This document shows, piece after piece, positions 8,366 to 17,694 of a stretch of DNA of 64,000 bases. The first letter of the stretch is position 1. Each line of letters opens with the position of its first letter. Location of the stretch: positions 868,001 through 932,000 of the forward strand of contig NZ_CP017480.1 in the NCBI RefSeq assembly GCF_001887595.1. Direction: 5' to 3'. Made by a program: the position numbers and the translations under genes. The notes below the pieces were generated by a model. That model ran no database searches and was not told where the DNA came from. It saw only the letters and a list, made by a program, of their open reading frames with translations. The stretch comes from Luteibacter rhizovicinus DSM 16549. Its GTDB lineage: Bacteria > Pseudomonadota > Gammaproteobacteria > Xanthomonadales > Rhodanobacteraceae.

Positions 8366-9853
8366 TCAGGAAGGGCGGAAATCGTCGCCGCGAACGGCGT
8401 CGGTAGTCAGGGACTTCAACTGTTCGTAGGTACGGCGGAACAGAGGGTGGCGCGTTTGCAGAAAATAAGCATGACGCGCTGCATCGGGCTCGTACGTCGC
8501 CGTCACCGCAGGCATCGGGCAGACCTCCTCCAGCGTGGCCCGCGGATCCACCGCGAGATGGGCCAGGCGGGCCGCACCGAGTGCCGGGCCGACCTCGCCA
8601 CCGCTGCGCAGGACCAGTCGCTTGCCCAGGATGTCGGCCAGCATGCGAATCCAGTACGCACTGCGTGAGCCGCCGCCGATGACCGTGATCTCCTCGGCGA
8701 CCAGGCCGGTGGATTCCACCGCGAGCAGGCCGTCCAGCAGACCCAGTCCGACACCTTCGAGCGTGGCGTTGGCCAGATCGGCACGATCGGTCTCGGGGCC
8801 CAGTCCGGTAAAGGAACCGCGGGCATGGGCGTCGTTATGCGGCGTGCGCTCACCCGTGAGGTAAGGCAGGAACATCGGGCCATCGGGCTTGAGGCCACGC
8901 GCTTCCGCTTCGGCGAGCAGGGCCGGTACGTCTTTCTGGCCGGTCAGGCGTGCCGTGAAGTCCAGGCAGCTGGCGGCGTTGAGCATGACCGACATGAGGT
9001 GCCAGGTATCGGGCAAGGCGTGGCAGAAACTGTGCACGGCCTGCTCCGGGCTGGAACGGAAGCCGTCGGACACCGCGAAGTACACGCCCGAGGTGCCCAG
9101 CGAAAGCATGGCCTGGCCGTCACGGACGATGCCGACACCGACGGCACCCGCGGCATTGTCACCGCCCCCGGCCGCCACCGGCACCGTGTCCATGCCCCAG
9201 CGATCGGCCAGTTCCTTGCGCAGCCGGCCCGCGGGCTGGCTGCCCTCGAACACCTGCGGCATGTGCGAACGGTCCAGCCCCGTGGCGGCCAGCATGGCGT
9301 CGCTCCACTGACGTTTCGCGACGTCCAGCCAGAGCGTACCGGCCGCATCGGACGCATCGGTCATGTACTCGCCGGTGAGCAGCAGGCGCAGGTAATCCTT
9401 CGGCAGCAGGACCTTGGCGATGCGGCTGAATACCTCGGGCTCGTGCTTGCGCACCCAGGCCAGCTTGGGCGCGGTGAAACCCGGCATGGCCAGGTTGCCG
9501 GTGATCTCGCGAAAACCGGGGACCTTTTCCAGTTCGGCGCATTCGACGTCCGAGCGACCGTCATTCCAGAGAATGGCCGGCCGCAGGATGCTGTCGGACG
9601 CATCGAGCAGGGTGGCGCCGTGCATCTGCCCTGAAAGGCCGATGGCCGCCACACGGCGGGCATCGGTCCCTTTGAGAACTTCCGCAACGGCGGCCTCGGT
9701 CGCCGACCACCAGGTCGCCGGGTCCTGCTCGGACCAACGCGGCCTGGGATGGGATACCTCGAGCGGGCTGCCGGCGCTGGCGCGCACCTCTCCCGCGTCG
9801 TCGACGAGCACGGCCTTGACCGAGGAGGTGCCGAGGTCGATACCGAGGTACAT
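8366..9853 (-). CDS. xylB: Xylulokinase
   Basis: This FGGY-family kinase phosphorylates D-xylulose to xylulose 5-phosphate, feeding the pentose phosphate pathway. From the ATG at 9853 it has 495 residues, near the family size (484 in E. coli). Visible blocks are GIDLGTSSVKAVLVDD at the N-terminus (phosphate-binding strand), GLSGQMHGATLLD, GGGDNAAGAVGVG with the catalytic Asp, and GGGSRSAYWIRMLAD near the end. The start is uncertain: ATGs at 9871 and 9883 are also in frame, the last only 1 base past the xylA stop. All leave the genes closely linked, so coupled translation is likely. Confidence 0.92.
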   Translation of the reverse strand: MYLGIDLGTSSVKAVLVDDAGEVRASAGSPLEVSHPRPRWSEQDPATWWSATEAAVAEVLKGTDARRVAAIGLSGQMHGATLLDASDSILRPAILWNDGRSDVECAELEKVPGFREITGNLAMPGFTAPKLAWVRKHEPEVFSRIAKVLLPKDYLRLLLTGEYMTDASDAAGTLWLDVAKRQWSDAMLAATGLDRSHMPQVFEGSQPAGRLRKELADRWGMDTVPVAAGGGDNAAGAVGVGIVRDGQAMLSLGTSGVYFAVSDGFRSSPEQAVHSFCHALPDTWHLMSVMLNAASCLDFTARLTGQKDVPALLAEAEARGLKPDGPMFLPYLTGERTPHNDAHARGSFTGLGPETDRADLANATLEGVGLGLLDGLLAVESTGLVAEEITVIGGGSRSAYWIRMLADILGKRLVLRSGGEVGPALGAARLAHLAVDPRATLEEVCPMPAVTATYEPDAARHAYFLQTRHPLFRRTYEQLKSLTTDAVRGDDFRPS

Positions 9854-9884
9854 GCGTTCCGAAGCTTCCATGTCGGGTCTCATA

Positions 9885-11201
9885 TCACCCATAGATATAG
9901 CGGTTGACGATGTTCTCGAGCAACTCCTGGCCACCCGACACGTGCTTCGGATGGATGTCACGGGAGAGTGCCTCGTCGGCCAGCGAAGCCAGCGTGAAGC
10001 CGCCCTGCAGAATCTTGCTGCCGAACTCCGCGTCCCAGCCGGCGTAACGCTTGGCCTTGAAGTCGGCCAGGGCATCGCGCTCGATCATTTTCGCGGCGCG
10101 TTCCAGGCTCAGCGCCAGCGCGTCGATCGCACCGATGTGACCGTGGAAGAGATCTTCCGGCGCGCTGCTCTGGCGGCGAACCTTGGTGTCGAAGTTGTAG
10201 CCGCCCGTGGTGAAGCCGCCGGCCTTGAGGATCTCGTAGGTGACCAGGGTCAGCTCTTCGACGCTGTTCGGGAACTGGTCGGTATCCCAGCCGTTCTGCG
10301 GATCGCCGCGGTTGGCGTCGATCGAGCCGAACAGGCCCAGGGCGATCGAGGTGGCGACCTCGTGCTGGAACGAATGTCCGGCCAGCGTGGCGTGGTTGGC
10401 TTCGAGGTTGGTCTTGACCTCGTTCTCCAGGCCGAAGTCCTTCAGGAAGCCGTAGACCGTGGCGCTGTCGTAATCGTACTGGTGCTTGGTCGGCTCCTGC
10501 GGCTTCGGCTCGATCAGGATCGTGCCCTTGAAGCCGAGCTTGTGCTTGTGCTCCACCACCATCTGGAAGAAGCGGCCGAGCTGGTTGCGCTCACGCTTGA
10601 GGTCGGTGTTGAGCAGGGTTTCGTAGCCTTCGCGGCCACCCCACAGCACGTAGTTGGCGCCGCCAAGGCGATGCGTGGCTTCCATGGCGTGACGCACCTG
10701 GGTCGCCGCGTAGGCGAACACTTCCGGCTGCGGGTTGGTCGCGGCACCGGCGGCATAACGCGGGTTACTGAACACGTTGGCCGTGCCCCAGAGCAGCTTC
10801 ACGCCGGTCTCGGCCTGCTTCTTCTCGAGCACGTCGACCATCGCGGCGAAGTTGTTCTTGTACTCGGCGAGGTTGGCGCCTTCCGGAGCCACGTCGGTGT
10901 CATGGAAGGTGTAGAACGGGGTACCCAGGCGGCTGAAGAAATCGAACGCCGCATCGGCTTTCTCGCGGGCCTTTTCCATCGGGTCGCCGGCGGTGTGCCA
11001 GGGGCGGTCGAAGGTACCGGCGCCGAACACGTCCGAGCCCGGCCAGACGAAGGTGTGCCAGTAGCACACCGCCAGACGGAGGTGCTCGGCCATGCTCTTG
11101 CCGAGGACCTGCTTCTTGGCGTCGTAGTGGTGGAACGCCAGCGGGTTGTCCGAGCCGGCGCCTTCGAAGGCGATCTTGGGGATGTTGGAAAAGTACGACA
11201 T
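9885..11201 (-). CDS. xylA: Xylose isomerase
   Basis: The 438-residue protein is a class II xylose isomerase converting D-xylose to D-xylulose in the cytoplasm with divalent metal. [10 protein letters not shown] carries the catalytic His-Asp pair, [16 protein letters not shown] carries metal ligands and is almost invariant in the family, and [13 protein letters not shown] is also typical. AGGA stands 6-7 bases before the ATG. It is the first gene of the operon, and divergent from xylR across 154 bases. Confidence 0.96.
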   Translation of the reverse strand: MSYFSNIPKIAFEGAGSDNPLAFHHYDAKKQVLGKSMAEHLRLAVCYWHTFVWPGSDVFGAGTFDRPWHTAGDPMEKAREKADAAFDFFSRLGTPFYTFHDTDVAPEGANLAEYKNNFAAMVDVLEKKQAETGVKLLWGTANVFSNPRYAAGAATNPQPEVFAYAATQVRHAMEATHRLGGANYVLWGGREGYETLLNTDLKRERNQLGRFFQMVVEHKHKLGFKGTILIEPKPQEPTKHQYDYDSATVYGFLKDFGLENEVKTNLEANHATLAGHSFQHEVATSIALGLFGSIDANRGDPQNGWDTDQFPNSVEELTLVTYEILKAGGFTTGGYNFDTKVRRQSSAPEDLFHGHIGAIDALALSLERAAKMIERDALADFKAKRYAGWDAEFGSKILQGGFTLASLADEALSRDIHPKHVSGGQELLENIVNRYIYG

Positions 11202-11355
11202 AACAATTCCTTGACAAACGTGGGGACGAATCCCGTCGATGCTGACGATCAGGGGCCATGCGGCGCAATTGCGATTTCAAGCGCCGTTCCCGTGGTTTTC
11301 TTTGCCGCGGTGCGTCATGGCCGGTTTAACGCATGGCGTGGTAATTTCTTCGGCC
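11202..11355. promoter_or_regulatory. xylA-xylR divergent promoter region with candidate XylR repeats
   Basis: This 154-base region must contain the promoters of the xyl operon and xylR. Read on the minus strand, two similar blocks occur: AAGAAATTACCACG (11337-11350) and AAGAAAACCACG (11291-11302), about 46 bases apart. GAAATCGCAATTG also occurs, which resembles the AT-rich GAAAT/AATTG half-sites known for E. coli XylR. No convincing -35/-10 pair stands out. The operator assignment is inference. If xylR starts at the ATG at 11317, the first block would be coding. Confidence 0.35.
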
Positions 11356-12534
11356 ATGGCACCCCATCGCATCGCCCTTCTGTTCAACGCGAACAAGGTT
11401 TATGACCGCCAGGTCATCGCCGGCATTGGGCATTACCTCAACAGCACGCGCGTCGAGTGGGATCTCTTCATGGAAGAGGATTTCCGCAGCCGCATGCGTG
11501 ACATCGGCCAGTTCCGCGGCGACGGCGTCATCGCCGACTTCGACGACCCGGAAGCCCATGAAACGCTGGTCGACCTGCACATCCCGGTCGTCGCCGTCGG
11601 CGGGTCCTACCACGATCCGGCGAACTACCCGGACGAAGTGCCGTATATCGCCACCGACAACGCCCGGCTGATCCGCCTCGCCTACGATCACCTGATCGAA
11701 CAGGGCCTCACCCGCTTCGCCTTCTACGGCCTGCCGCCGCACCCGACCAGCCGCTGGGCGCATGAACGCGAACACGCCTTCCGCGCCATCGTGGCGGAAG
11801 AATCGGTCGAGGGGCTGGTTTACCAGGGCTCACCGACCAGTGCCGGCGGCTGGGGCCAGGCCGTCGAGGAACTGGTCACCTGGCTGGCCGAGCTACCCAA
11901 GCCGATCGGCATCGTCGCCGTCACCGACGCGCGCGCCCGTCAGTTGCTGCAGGCGTGTGTGATGGGCGGCATCGCCGTGCCGGAGCAGATCGCCATCGTC
12001 GGCATCGACAACGACCCCATGGCCCAGTTGCTCACGCGCATCCCGCTCACCTCGGTGATTCAGGGTGCGGAAGAAATGGGTCGCACGGCCGCCCATCTGC
12101 TGCACCAGATGCTGCGGGGGATGGACTGCGCCGGTACGCGCGTCCTGGTCCCGCCGGTGGGCATCAACGTGCAAGCGTCGAGCAAGTTCCACCCGATACG
12201 CAGCCCGCACGTCATGCGCGCCAGCCATTACATCCGCCAGTACGGTTGTCTCGGCATCAAGACCGAACAAGTCGCCGACTACGTCGGTGTATCGCGCACG
12301 GTGCTCGAAGAACACTTCAAGCGTGAGCTCAAGCAAACCGTGCATCAGGTGATCCTCACCCACAAGCTCGATACCGCCTGCGACCTCATCGCGAATTCGG
12401 ATGTACCACTGGCCGATATCGCGCTGCGCTGTGGTTTCACTTCGTTGCAATACATGTATGCGGTATTCCGGCGCGAGTACGACTGTACGCCGCGCCAATA
12501 CCTCGACCTCCATCGCAAGACGGCGGCAACCTGA
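11356..12534 (+). CDS. xylR: Xylose operon transcriptional activator
   Basis: The protein joins a LacI-type periplasmic-binding-like sensor domain (residues 1 to about 280) to a C-terminal AraC-type double helix-turn-helix (about 285-390). The start HRIALLFNANKVYDRQV, then WDLFMEEDF and GDGVIADFDD, match E. coli XylR closely. The ATG at 11356 gives 392 residues, the E. coli length; an in-frame ATG at 11317 would add 13. The C-terminal LADIALRCGFTSLQYMYAVFRREYDCTPRQYL is the second AraC helix-turn-helix. It probably binds D-xylose and activates the divergent xylABFGH operon. The epimerase gene follows. Confidence 0.93.
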   Translation: MAPHRIALLFNANKVYDRQVIAGIGHYLNSTRVEWDLFMEEDFRSRMRDIGQFRGDGVIADFDDPEAHETLVDLHIPVVAVGGSYHDPANYPDEVPYIATDNARLIRLAYDHLIEQGLTRFAFYGLPPHPTSRWAHEREHAFRAIVAEESVEGLVYQGSPTSAGGWGQAVEELVTWLAELPKPIGIVAVTDARARQLLQACVMGGIAVPEQIAIVGIDNDPMAQLLTRIPLTSVIQGAEEMGRTAAHLLHQMLRGMDCAGTRVLVPPVGINVQASSKFHPIRSPHVMRASHYIRQYGCLGIKTEQVADYVGVSRTVLEEHFKRELKQTVHQVILTHKLDTACDLIANSDVPLADIALRCGFTSLQYMYAVFRREYDCTPRQYLDLHRKTAAT

Positions 12535-12561
12535 CCGTTGCCCGCAGGGACCGCTTCATCC

Positions 12562-13605
12562 ATGCCCGTATCCAATGCCACCGCCTGGGGACAGCTTCCC
12601 GACGGCCGACCGCTCCACCGCTGGACCCTGCGCAACGCGAGCGATGCGCAGATCGACATCACCGATCTCGGCAGCACCCTGCTCTCCTGGCAATCGCCCG
12701 ATCGCCAGGGCCGCAGGGGCGATGTGTTGCTCGGCCATGCCACCGCGCAGCAATACCTCGACTCGAATGCGTACATGGGCGCCATCGTCGGCCGCTGGGC
12801 CAACCGCATACGTGGGGGCCGTTTCCGCCTCGACGGCATCGACTACAAGGTGGACCGCAACGATGGCGGCAACCATCTGCATGGCGGCCAGGACGGCTTT
12901 CACCTGCAGCGCTGGGACGTGGAGGCGGACGGTGAATCGCTGGTGATGCGGCTGGTCTCGCCCGAAGGCGACGGTGGCTTTCCCGGCGAAGTGCACGTGG
13001 AGCTCCGCTGTCGTTTCGACGACGACGGCACGCTGGACCTGCAGTACGAGGCGACCTCGGATGCGCCGACGCCGCTGAGCCTCACCGCCCACCCCTATTT
13101 CAATCTCAATGACCGCCGTCCGGATATCCGCGACCACGTCATCCGGATCGATGCGGACGAGTTCCTCGCCATCGACGCGGGCGCGATCCCCGTCGGCCGA
13201 CAACATGTGGCGGGCACGGCGTTCGACTTCCGCGACGCCGCACCGATCGGCTCGCGCCTGCACTGGCCTGACCCGCAGCTGCGCCTGGTCGGCGGTTTCG
13301 ACCACTGCTACATCGCGCGCGGGCCGACCGGCTCGTCGCTGAGAACCGTGGCGATGGTGGCCGAGCCGTCCAGCGGCCGTCGCCTGACCATTGAGACGGA
13401 CCGTCCAGGCCTGCAGTTTTACAGCGGGCAGAAGCTCACCGGCCAGCCCAGCCGCGACGCGGAGCCGTATGGACCGTTCGCCGGCTTCGCCCTGGAAACC
13501 CAGGCCTTTCCGGACCAGATCAACAGTCCCGAGTCCGAGGGCGCGATCCTCCGGCCCGGCGTGACCTGGCGCCAGCACACGCGGTACCGGGTCGATACAG
13601 CCTGA
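12562..13605 (+). CDS. galM: Aldose 1-epimerase (mutarotase)
   Basis: The 347-residue protein has the GalM pattern: GAIVGRWANRIRGGRF near the N-terminus, GGNHLHGG carrying a conserved His, LTAHPYFNLND carrying the catalytic His, and the catalytic Glu in FALETQAFPDQIN. It interconverts alpha and beta anomers of aldoses. Sitting 27 bases after xylR and beside the xyl operon, it probably supplies the xylose anomer preferred by XylA. I took the ATG at 12562; an alternative TTG start lies 24 bases upstream. Confidence 0.93.
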   Translation: MPVSNATAWGQLPDGRPLHRWTLRNASDAQIDITDLGSTLLSWQSPDRQGRRGDVLLGHATAQQYLDSNAYMGAIVGRWANRIRGGRFRLDGIDYKVDRNDGGNHLHGGQDGFHLQRWDVEADGESLVMRLVSPEGDGGFPGEVHVELRCRFDDDGTLDLQYEATSDAPTPLSLTAHPYFNLNDRRPDIRDHVIRIDADEFLAIDAGAIPVGRQHVAGTAFDFRDAAPIGSRLHWPDPQLRLVGGFDHCYIARGPTGSSLRTVAMVAEPSSGRRLTIETDRPGLQFYSGQKLTGQPSRDAEPYGPFAGFALETQAFPDQINSPESEGAILRPGVTWRQHTRYRVDTA

Positions 13606-13634
13606 AGGACCTCCCGGGCAGGTAGAATGGGCGG

Positions 13635-15515
13635 ATGTCCCTTATCCAACTGCTCAACGTCGACTACAGCGTCGGCGGCCCGCTCCTGCTCGAACAGGTC
13701 AATCTTTCCCTCGATGCCGGCGAGCGCGTCTGCATCGTCGGGCGCAACGGCGCCGGAAAGTCCACCCTGCTCAAGCTGATCGCCGGCGAAATCCACGCCG
13801 ACGACGGTGAGATCCGCCTGCAGGGCGGCACCCGCATCGCCCGCCTGACCCAGGAAGTGCCTCAGGACACCACCGGCAGCGTGTTCGATGTCGTGGCCGA
13901 CGGCCTTGGCGAGTTGGGACACCTGCTCGCCCGCTATCACCACGCGCTCGAAGAGGGCGACATGGATGCGCTGGGCGAAGTCCAGACGAAGATCGAGACG
14001 CTGAACGCCTGGGACCTCGAGTCCCGCGTGGAGCAGGTCATCGAGCGGCTCGAACTGCCTGCGGACACCGACTTCGCCGACCTCTCCGGCGGCATGAAGC
14101 GCCGCGTGCTGCTCGGCCAGGCACTCGTGCGGGATCCGAACCTGCTCCTGCTCGACGAGCCGACCAACCACCTCGACATCGAGGCGATCGCCTGGCTCGA
14201 AACCTTCCTGAAGAACTTCAGCGGCAGCATCGTCTTCATCACCCATGACCGCAGCTTCCTGCGTTCGCTGGCCACGCGCATCGTCGAAATCGACCGCGGC
14301 AACGTGACCAGCTGGCCGGGCGACTATGACAACTACCTGCGTCGTCGCGAAGAGCGCCTGCACGCGGAAGCCCAGGCCGTCGCGCACTTCGATCGCAAGC
14401 TGGCCCAGGAAGAAGTCTGGATCCGCCAGGGCATCAAGGCACGACGCACCCGCAACGAGGGTCGTGTGCGCGCGCTGAAAGCGCTGCGCAACGAGCGCGC
14501 CGAGCGGCGCGAACAGTCGGGCACGGCCAAGATCACGCTGGCCGTCGCACAGGCGGGCGGACGCAAGGTCGTCGACGCCAAGCACGTCACCCAGGCCTAT
14601 GGCGGCCGCACGCTGCTCGACGACATTTCAACGACCATCATGCGCGGCGATCGTGTCGGCATCATGGGTCCCAACGGTGCGGGCAAGTCCACGCTGCTGA
14701 AGATCCTGCTCAGCGAACTCAAGCCGCAGCAGGGTGAAGTGACGCTTGGCACCGGCCTGCAGATCGCTTACTTCGACCAGCACCGCTCCACCCTGGACGA
14801 CAGCCTGAACGCACTGGACAACGTGGCCGAAGGCCGCGAGTACATCGAACTCAACGGCCAGCGCAAACACATCATCGGCTACCTGCAGGACTTCCTGTTC
14901 TCGCCGGAGCGCGCGCGTGCGCCGATCACCCGCCTCTCCGGCGGCGAGCGTAACCGCCTGCTGCTGGCCAAGCTGTTCGCCCAGCCGTCCAACCTGCTGG
15001 TGATGGATGAGCCCACCAACGACCTCGACGTGGAAACGCTGGAGCTGCTCGAAGAGCTGCTCGGCGACTACACCGGGACGCTGCTGCTGGTGTCCCATGA
15101 CCGCGACTTCATCGATAACGTCGTGACCAGCACGCTGGTGCTCGAAGGCAACGGCCAGGTCGGCGAATACATCGGCGGCTACAGCGAGTGGCTGCGCCAG
15201 AAGCCGATCATCGCCGAAGCGCGAGCCGCCAACGCGAAGAGCGCGCCTGCTCCCGTTGCCGCGCCCGCGCCAGCGTCGACGCCCGTCGCGGCAGCGAAGA
15301 AGAAGTTGTCGTTCAAGGAACAACGCGAACTCGATCTGCTGCCGGCGAAGCTGGAACAGCTCGAGGCGGAGATCGCCAAGCGTACCGCGGCGATGAACGA
15401 TCCGAAGTATTTCCAGCAGGATGCCGCGACGATCACGCGTGGCAACGAGGAGCTGGCCAAGGTGCAGGCCGAGCTGGATACGGCGTTTGCGCGGTGGGAA
15501 GAGCTGGAAGGCTGA
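13635..15515 (+). CDS. uup: ABC-F family ATPase Uup
   Basis: The 626-residue protein has no membrane segments and two ABC ATPase domains: GRNGAGKST with LSGGMKRRVLLGQAL, and GPNGAGKST with LSGGERNRLLLAKLF. An arginine-rich linker (RRTRNEGRVRALKALRNERAERR) joins the domains, and after an Ala/Pro-rich spacer there is a C-terminal coiled coil (FKEQRELDLLPAKLEQLEAEIAKR begins it). That layout is typical of Uup, which acts on ribosomes and branched DNA and limits precise transposon excision. The start lies 29 bases after the galM stop, so weak readthrough is possible. Confidence 0.92.
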   Translation: MSLIQLLNVDYSVGGPLLLEQVNLSLDAGERVCIVGRNGAGKSTLLKLIAGEIHADDGEIRLQGGTRIARLTQEVPQDTTGSVFDVVADGLGELGHLLARYHHALEEGDMDALGEVQTKIETLNAWDLESRVEQVIERLELPADTDFADLSGGMKRRVLLGQALVRDPNLLLLDEPTNHLDIEAIAWLETFLKNFSGSIVFITHDRSFLRSLATRIVEIDRGNVTSWPGDYDNYLRRREERLHAEAQAVAHFDRKLAQEEVWIRQGIKARRTRNEGRVRALKALRNERAERREQSGTAKITLAVAQAGGRKVVDAKHVTQAYGGRTLLDDISTTIMRGDRVGIMGPNGAGKSTLLKILLSELKPQQGEVTLGTGLQIAYFDQHRSTLDDSLNALDNVAEGREYIELNGQRKHIIGYLQDFLFSPERARAPITRLSGGERNRLLLAKLFAQPSNLLVMDEPTNDLDVETLELLEELLGDYTGTLLLVSHDRDFIDNVVTSTLVLEGNGQVGEYIGGYSEWLRQKPIIAEARAANAKSAPAPVAAPAPASTPVAAAKKKLSFKEQRELDLLPAKLEQLEAEIAKRTAAMNDPKYFQQDAATITRGNEELAKVQAELDTAFARWEELEG

Positions 15516-15536
15516 CAGGGTGTCGCTAGCACCCTA

Positions 15537-15559
15537 TCGCCGATAAATCGGCTCCTACA
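15537..15559 (+). repeat. REP element overlapping the chemoreceptor stop codon
   Basis: A single copy, TCGCCG-ATAAAT-CGGCTCCTACA, lies between the convergent uup and chemoreceptor genes. On the minus strand its first bases TGTAGGAG contain the TAG stop of the chemoreceptor at 15557-15555. It differs from the common form by CTACA instead of CCACA. It may serve as a bidirectional end structure. Confidence 0.75.
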
Positions 15560-17537
15560 ACCGAAACACTTCCACGACCCGCGCCAGCTCGCCCGCCTGA
15601 TCCTCCAGGCTCTTCGCCGCCGCAGCCGCCTCTTCGACCAGTGCCGAATTCTGCTGGGTCGAATCGTCCATGCGCGACACGGCGTGGTTGATCCGACCGA
15701 TCTGCTCGGACTGATCGTTTGTCGCACGGCTGATGTTGCCCATCAGGTCGGCCACGTCGCGAATGCGACCGAGCACGGTCGTCATGTTGCGACCCGCTTC
15801 GGTCACCAGGCCGTGGCCGGCATCGACCTGCTCCACCGACTCGGTGATCAGCGACTCGATCTCCTTCGCCGCCGTCGCACTGCGCTGGGCGAGGTTGCGA
15901 ACCTCCTCAGCCACCACGGCGAAGCCCCTTCCCTGCTCACCGGCGCGGGCGGCTTCGACGGCCGCGTTCAGCGCCAGGATATTGGTCTGGAACGCGATGC
16001 CGTTGATGATGCCGATGACGTCGGCGATGCGCTGGGCCGAAGCCTGGATGCCGTTCATTGCCTCGACCGCGCCCTGCATGGCGCCTGCCTCCTGCTGCAC
16101 GGCGATGCTGGCGTGCTCGGCCAGGGTGCTGGCCCGCGCCGCATTGCCGGCGTTGTCGCGCACGGTGCGCGTCAGCTCGTCCAGGCTTGATGCCGTCATC
16201 TGTAATTCGTGCGCCTGGGTTTCGGTGCGCGTGGAGAGATCGGCATTGCCCGCGGCGATCTCCGACGTGCTTCCCGCCATGCTCGCCGCCGCCTTGCGCA
16301 CGGATCGTGCGATGTCGCCGAGGCCGTCGCCGATGCCATCGATGGAACGCATCAGCTGGCCGATCTCGTCGCCGCGCGTAGTCTCCAGGCGTGCCGTGAG
16401 GTCGCCCTCGGCCAACCGCCGGGCAGCTTCGACCGCATGTGACAGAGGCCGCGTGATGCGCGCGCGGATCGCGATGAAGAGCAGCAGGCAAAGCACGCCT
16501 ACCATGCCGATGGCCGTACCGATGGCCACCATGCGCAGATGCCTCACCGGTCCGTAGAGTTCATCCATGTCCACCGTGCCGGCGATCAACCAGCTCCAGC
16601 CCGGATCGGTGGCATACATGGCCAGGCGATCCACCGTGCGGCCGTCCACGCTCGCGCGGTAGCGCAACTCGCCGTGCTTGCCCGACAGCATGCGACCGAA
16701 TACCGGCTGGCCATCGACGTCCATCACCTTCAGGGCGGCGCCATCGGCCCTGGCCACGGCATCCTTCGTCATCGGGTCGACGATGAACGTGCCGTAGCGC
16801 TTGCCGGCGCTCGCATCGACGACGGAGTAGTAGCCGCTCTGGCCGATGTGGATCGAGGCGATTTCCTGCGAGAGATTGGCCATCTCGCTGGCGATCTCGA
16901 CGCCGACGAACCACGCGCCCACGACATTGCCGGATGCATCGTGGATCGGCTCGTAGCGGGTGATGTACGGGCGATCGAACAGGACGGCGGGGCCGCCATA
17001 CGACTTGTTCGACAACAGCTGCGGAAAGGCCGGGTGGGCATGGTCGATGGAGGTACCGACCGCACGCGAGCCATCTTCCTTCTTCAGCGACGTGCTGACC
17101 CGAATGAAGTCCGGCCCGTCGCGGACGAACAGGGTCGCCACGACATGCGCACGCGCGGAGAACTCGTCGACCTGGGCGAAATCGCCATTGATCGCCTTGC
17201 CGTCGTGCAACAGGGTGGGAACGGTGTGCCCACCCATCATCACGCGGTGCTTGTCGTCCACCGAGAAGCTGCCGGGGTAATAGCTCTCGAACAGGCTGAG
17301 GAAGCGATCCGACTCGGCGAGCAAGGCGCCGCTGAAGGTGTTCACCGTGGCGATGATGGCCCGGTTGCCTCGCTCGAGATCGTCACGGGCTCGCGTCTCC
17401 AGCTCCCGCGAGACCATGGTGGTCACCACGATGGTCAGTACCGCGACGCCAAGGGCCACGATGCCGACCACGAGCAGGGTAAGCCGCGCGCCCACGCTCA
17501 TGCTGCGCGTTGCGGCGCGATGGAAAATGCTGTTCAT
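15555..17537 (-). CDS. Methyl-accepting chemotaxis protein
   Basis: The 660-residue chemoreceptor has a transmembrane segment at about residues 17-38, a large periplasmic Cache-type sensor domain (about 40-330, with [10 protein letters not shown] and [18 protein letters not shown]), a second membrane segment (about 335-360), a HAMP domain ([23 protein letters not shown] begins in it) and a signalling hairpin. The hairpin tip [20 protein letters not shown] binds CheA and CheW. No C-terminal CheR-docking pentapeptide is seen. The ligand is unknown. The gene is monocistronic, and its stop codon lies inside a REP element. Confidence 0.92.
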   Translation of the reverse strand: MNSIFHRAATRSMSVGARLTLLVVGIVALGVAVLTIVVTTMVSRELETRARDDLERGNRAIIATVNTFSGALLAESDRFLSLFESYYPGSFSVDDKHRVMMGGHTVPTLLHDGKAINGDFAQVDEFSARAHVVATLFVRDGPDFIRVSTSLKKEDGSRAVGTSIDHAHPAFPQLLSNKSYGGPAVLFDRPYITRYEPIHDASGNVVGAWFVGVEIASEMANLSQEIASIHIGQSGYYSVVDASAGKRYGTFIVDPMTKDAVARADGAALKVMDVDGQPVFGRMLSGKHGELRYRASVDGRTVDRLAMYATDPGWSWLIAGTVDMDELYGPVRHLRMVAIGTAIGMVGVLCLLLFIAIRARITRPLSHAVEAARRLAEGDLTARLETTRGDEIGQLMRSIDGIGDGLGDIARSVRKAAASMAGSTSEIAAGNADLSTRTETQAHELQMTASSLDELTRTVRDNAGNAARASTLAEHASIAVQQEAGAMQGAVEAMNGIQASAQRIADVIGIINGIAFQTNILALNAAVEAARAGEQGRGFAVVAEEVRNLAQRSATAAKEIESLITESVEQVDAGHGLVTEAGRNMTTVLGRIRDVADLMGNISRATNDQSEQIGRINHAVSRMDDSTQQNSALVEEAAAAAKSLEDQAGELARVVEVFRL

Positions 17538-17694
17538 ACGGAGCCTTGTGCCAGGTCATCGGGCACCGCTTGCGGGTGCCCCTACACCGGCGTTTTCGGC
17601 AGAGCGGCGGCAGACTTTAGGCGTTGGCGCGCATTCTCTTTGCCCGATGAGACGGCGCATGCAGCGCCGCCTCACCTTTTGTATGGCAAATAGC

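Noticed and set aside
9414..11405. A 663-residue plus-strand frame opposite xylB and xylA
   Set aside because: It spans two clear genes on the other strand and has the same biased composition as other antisense frames; no family pattern.
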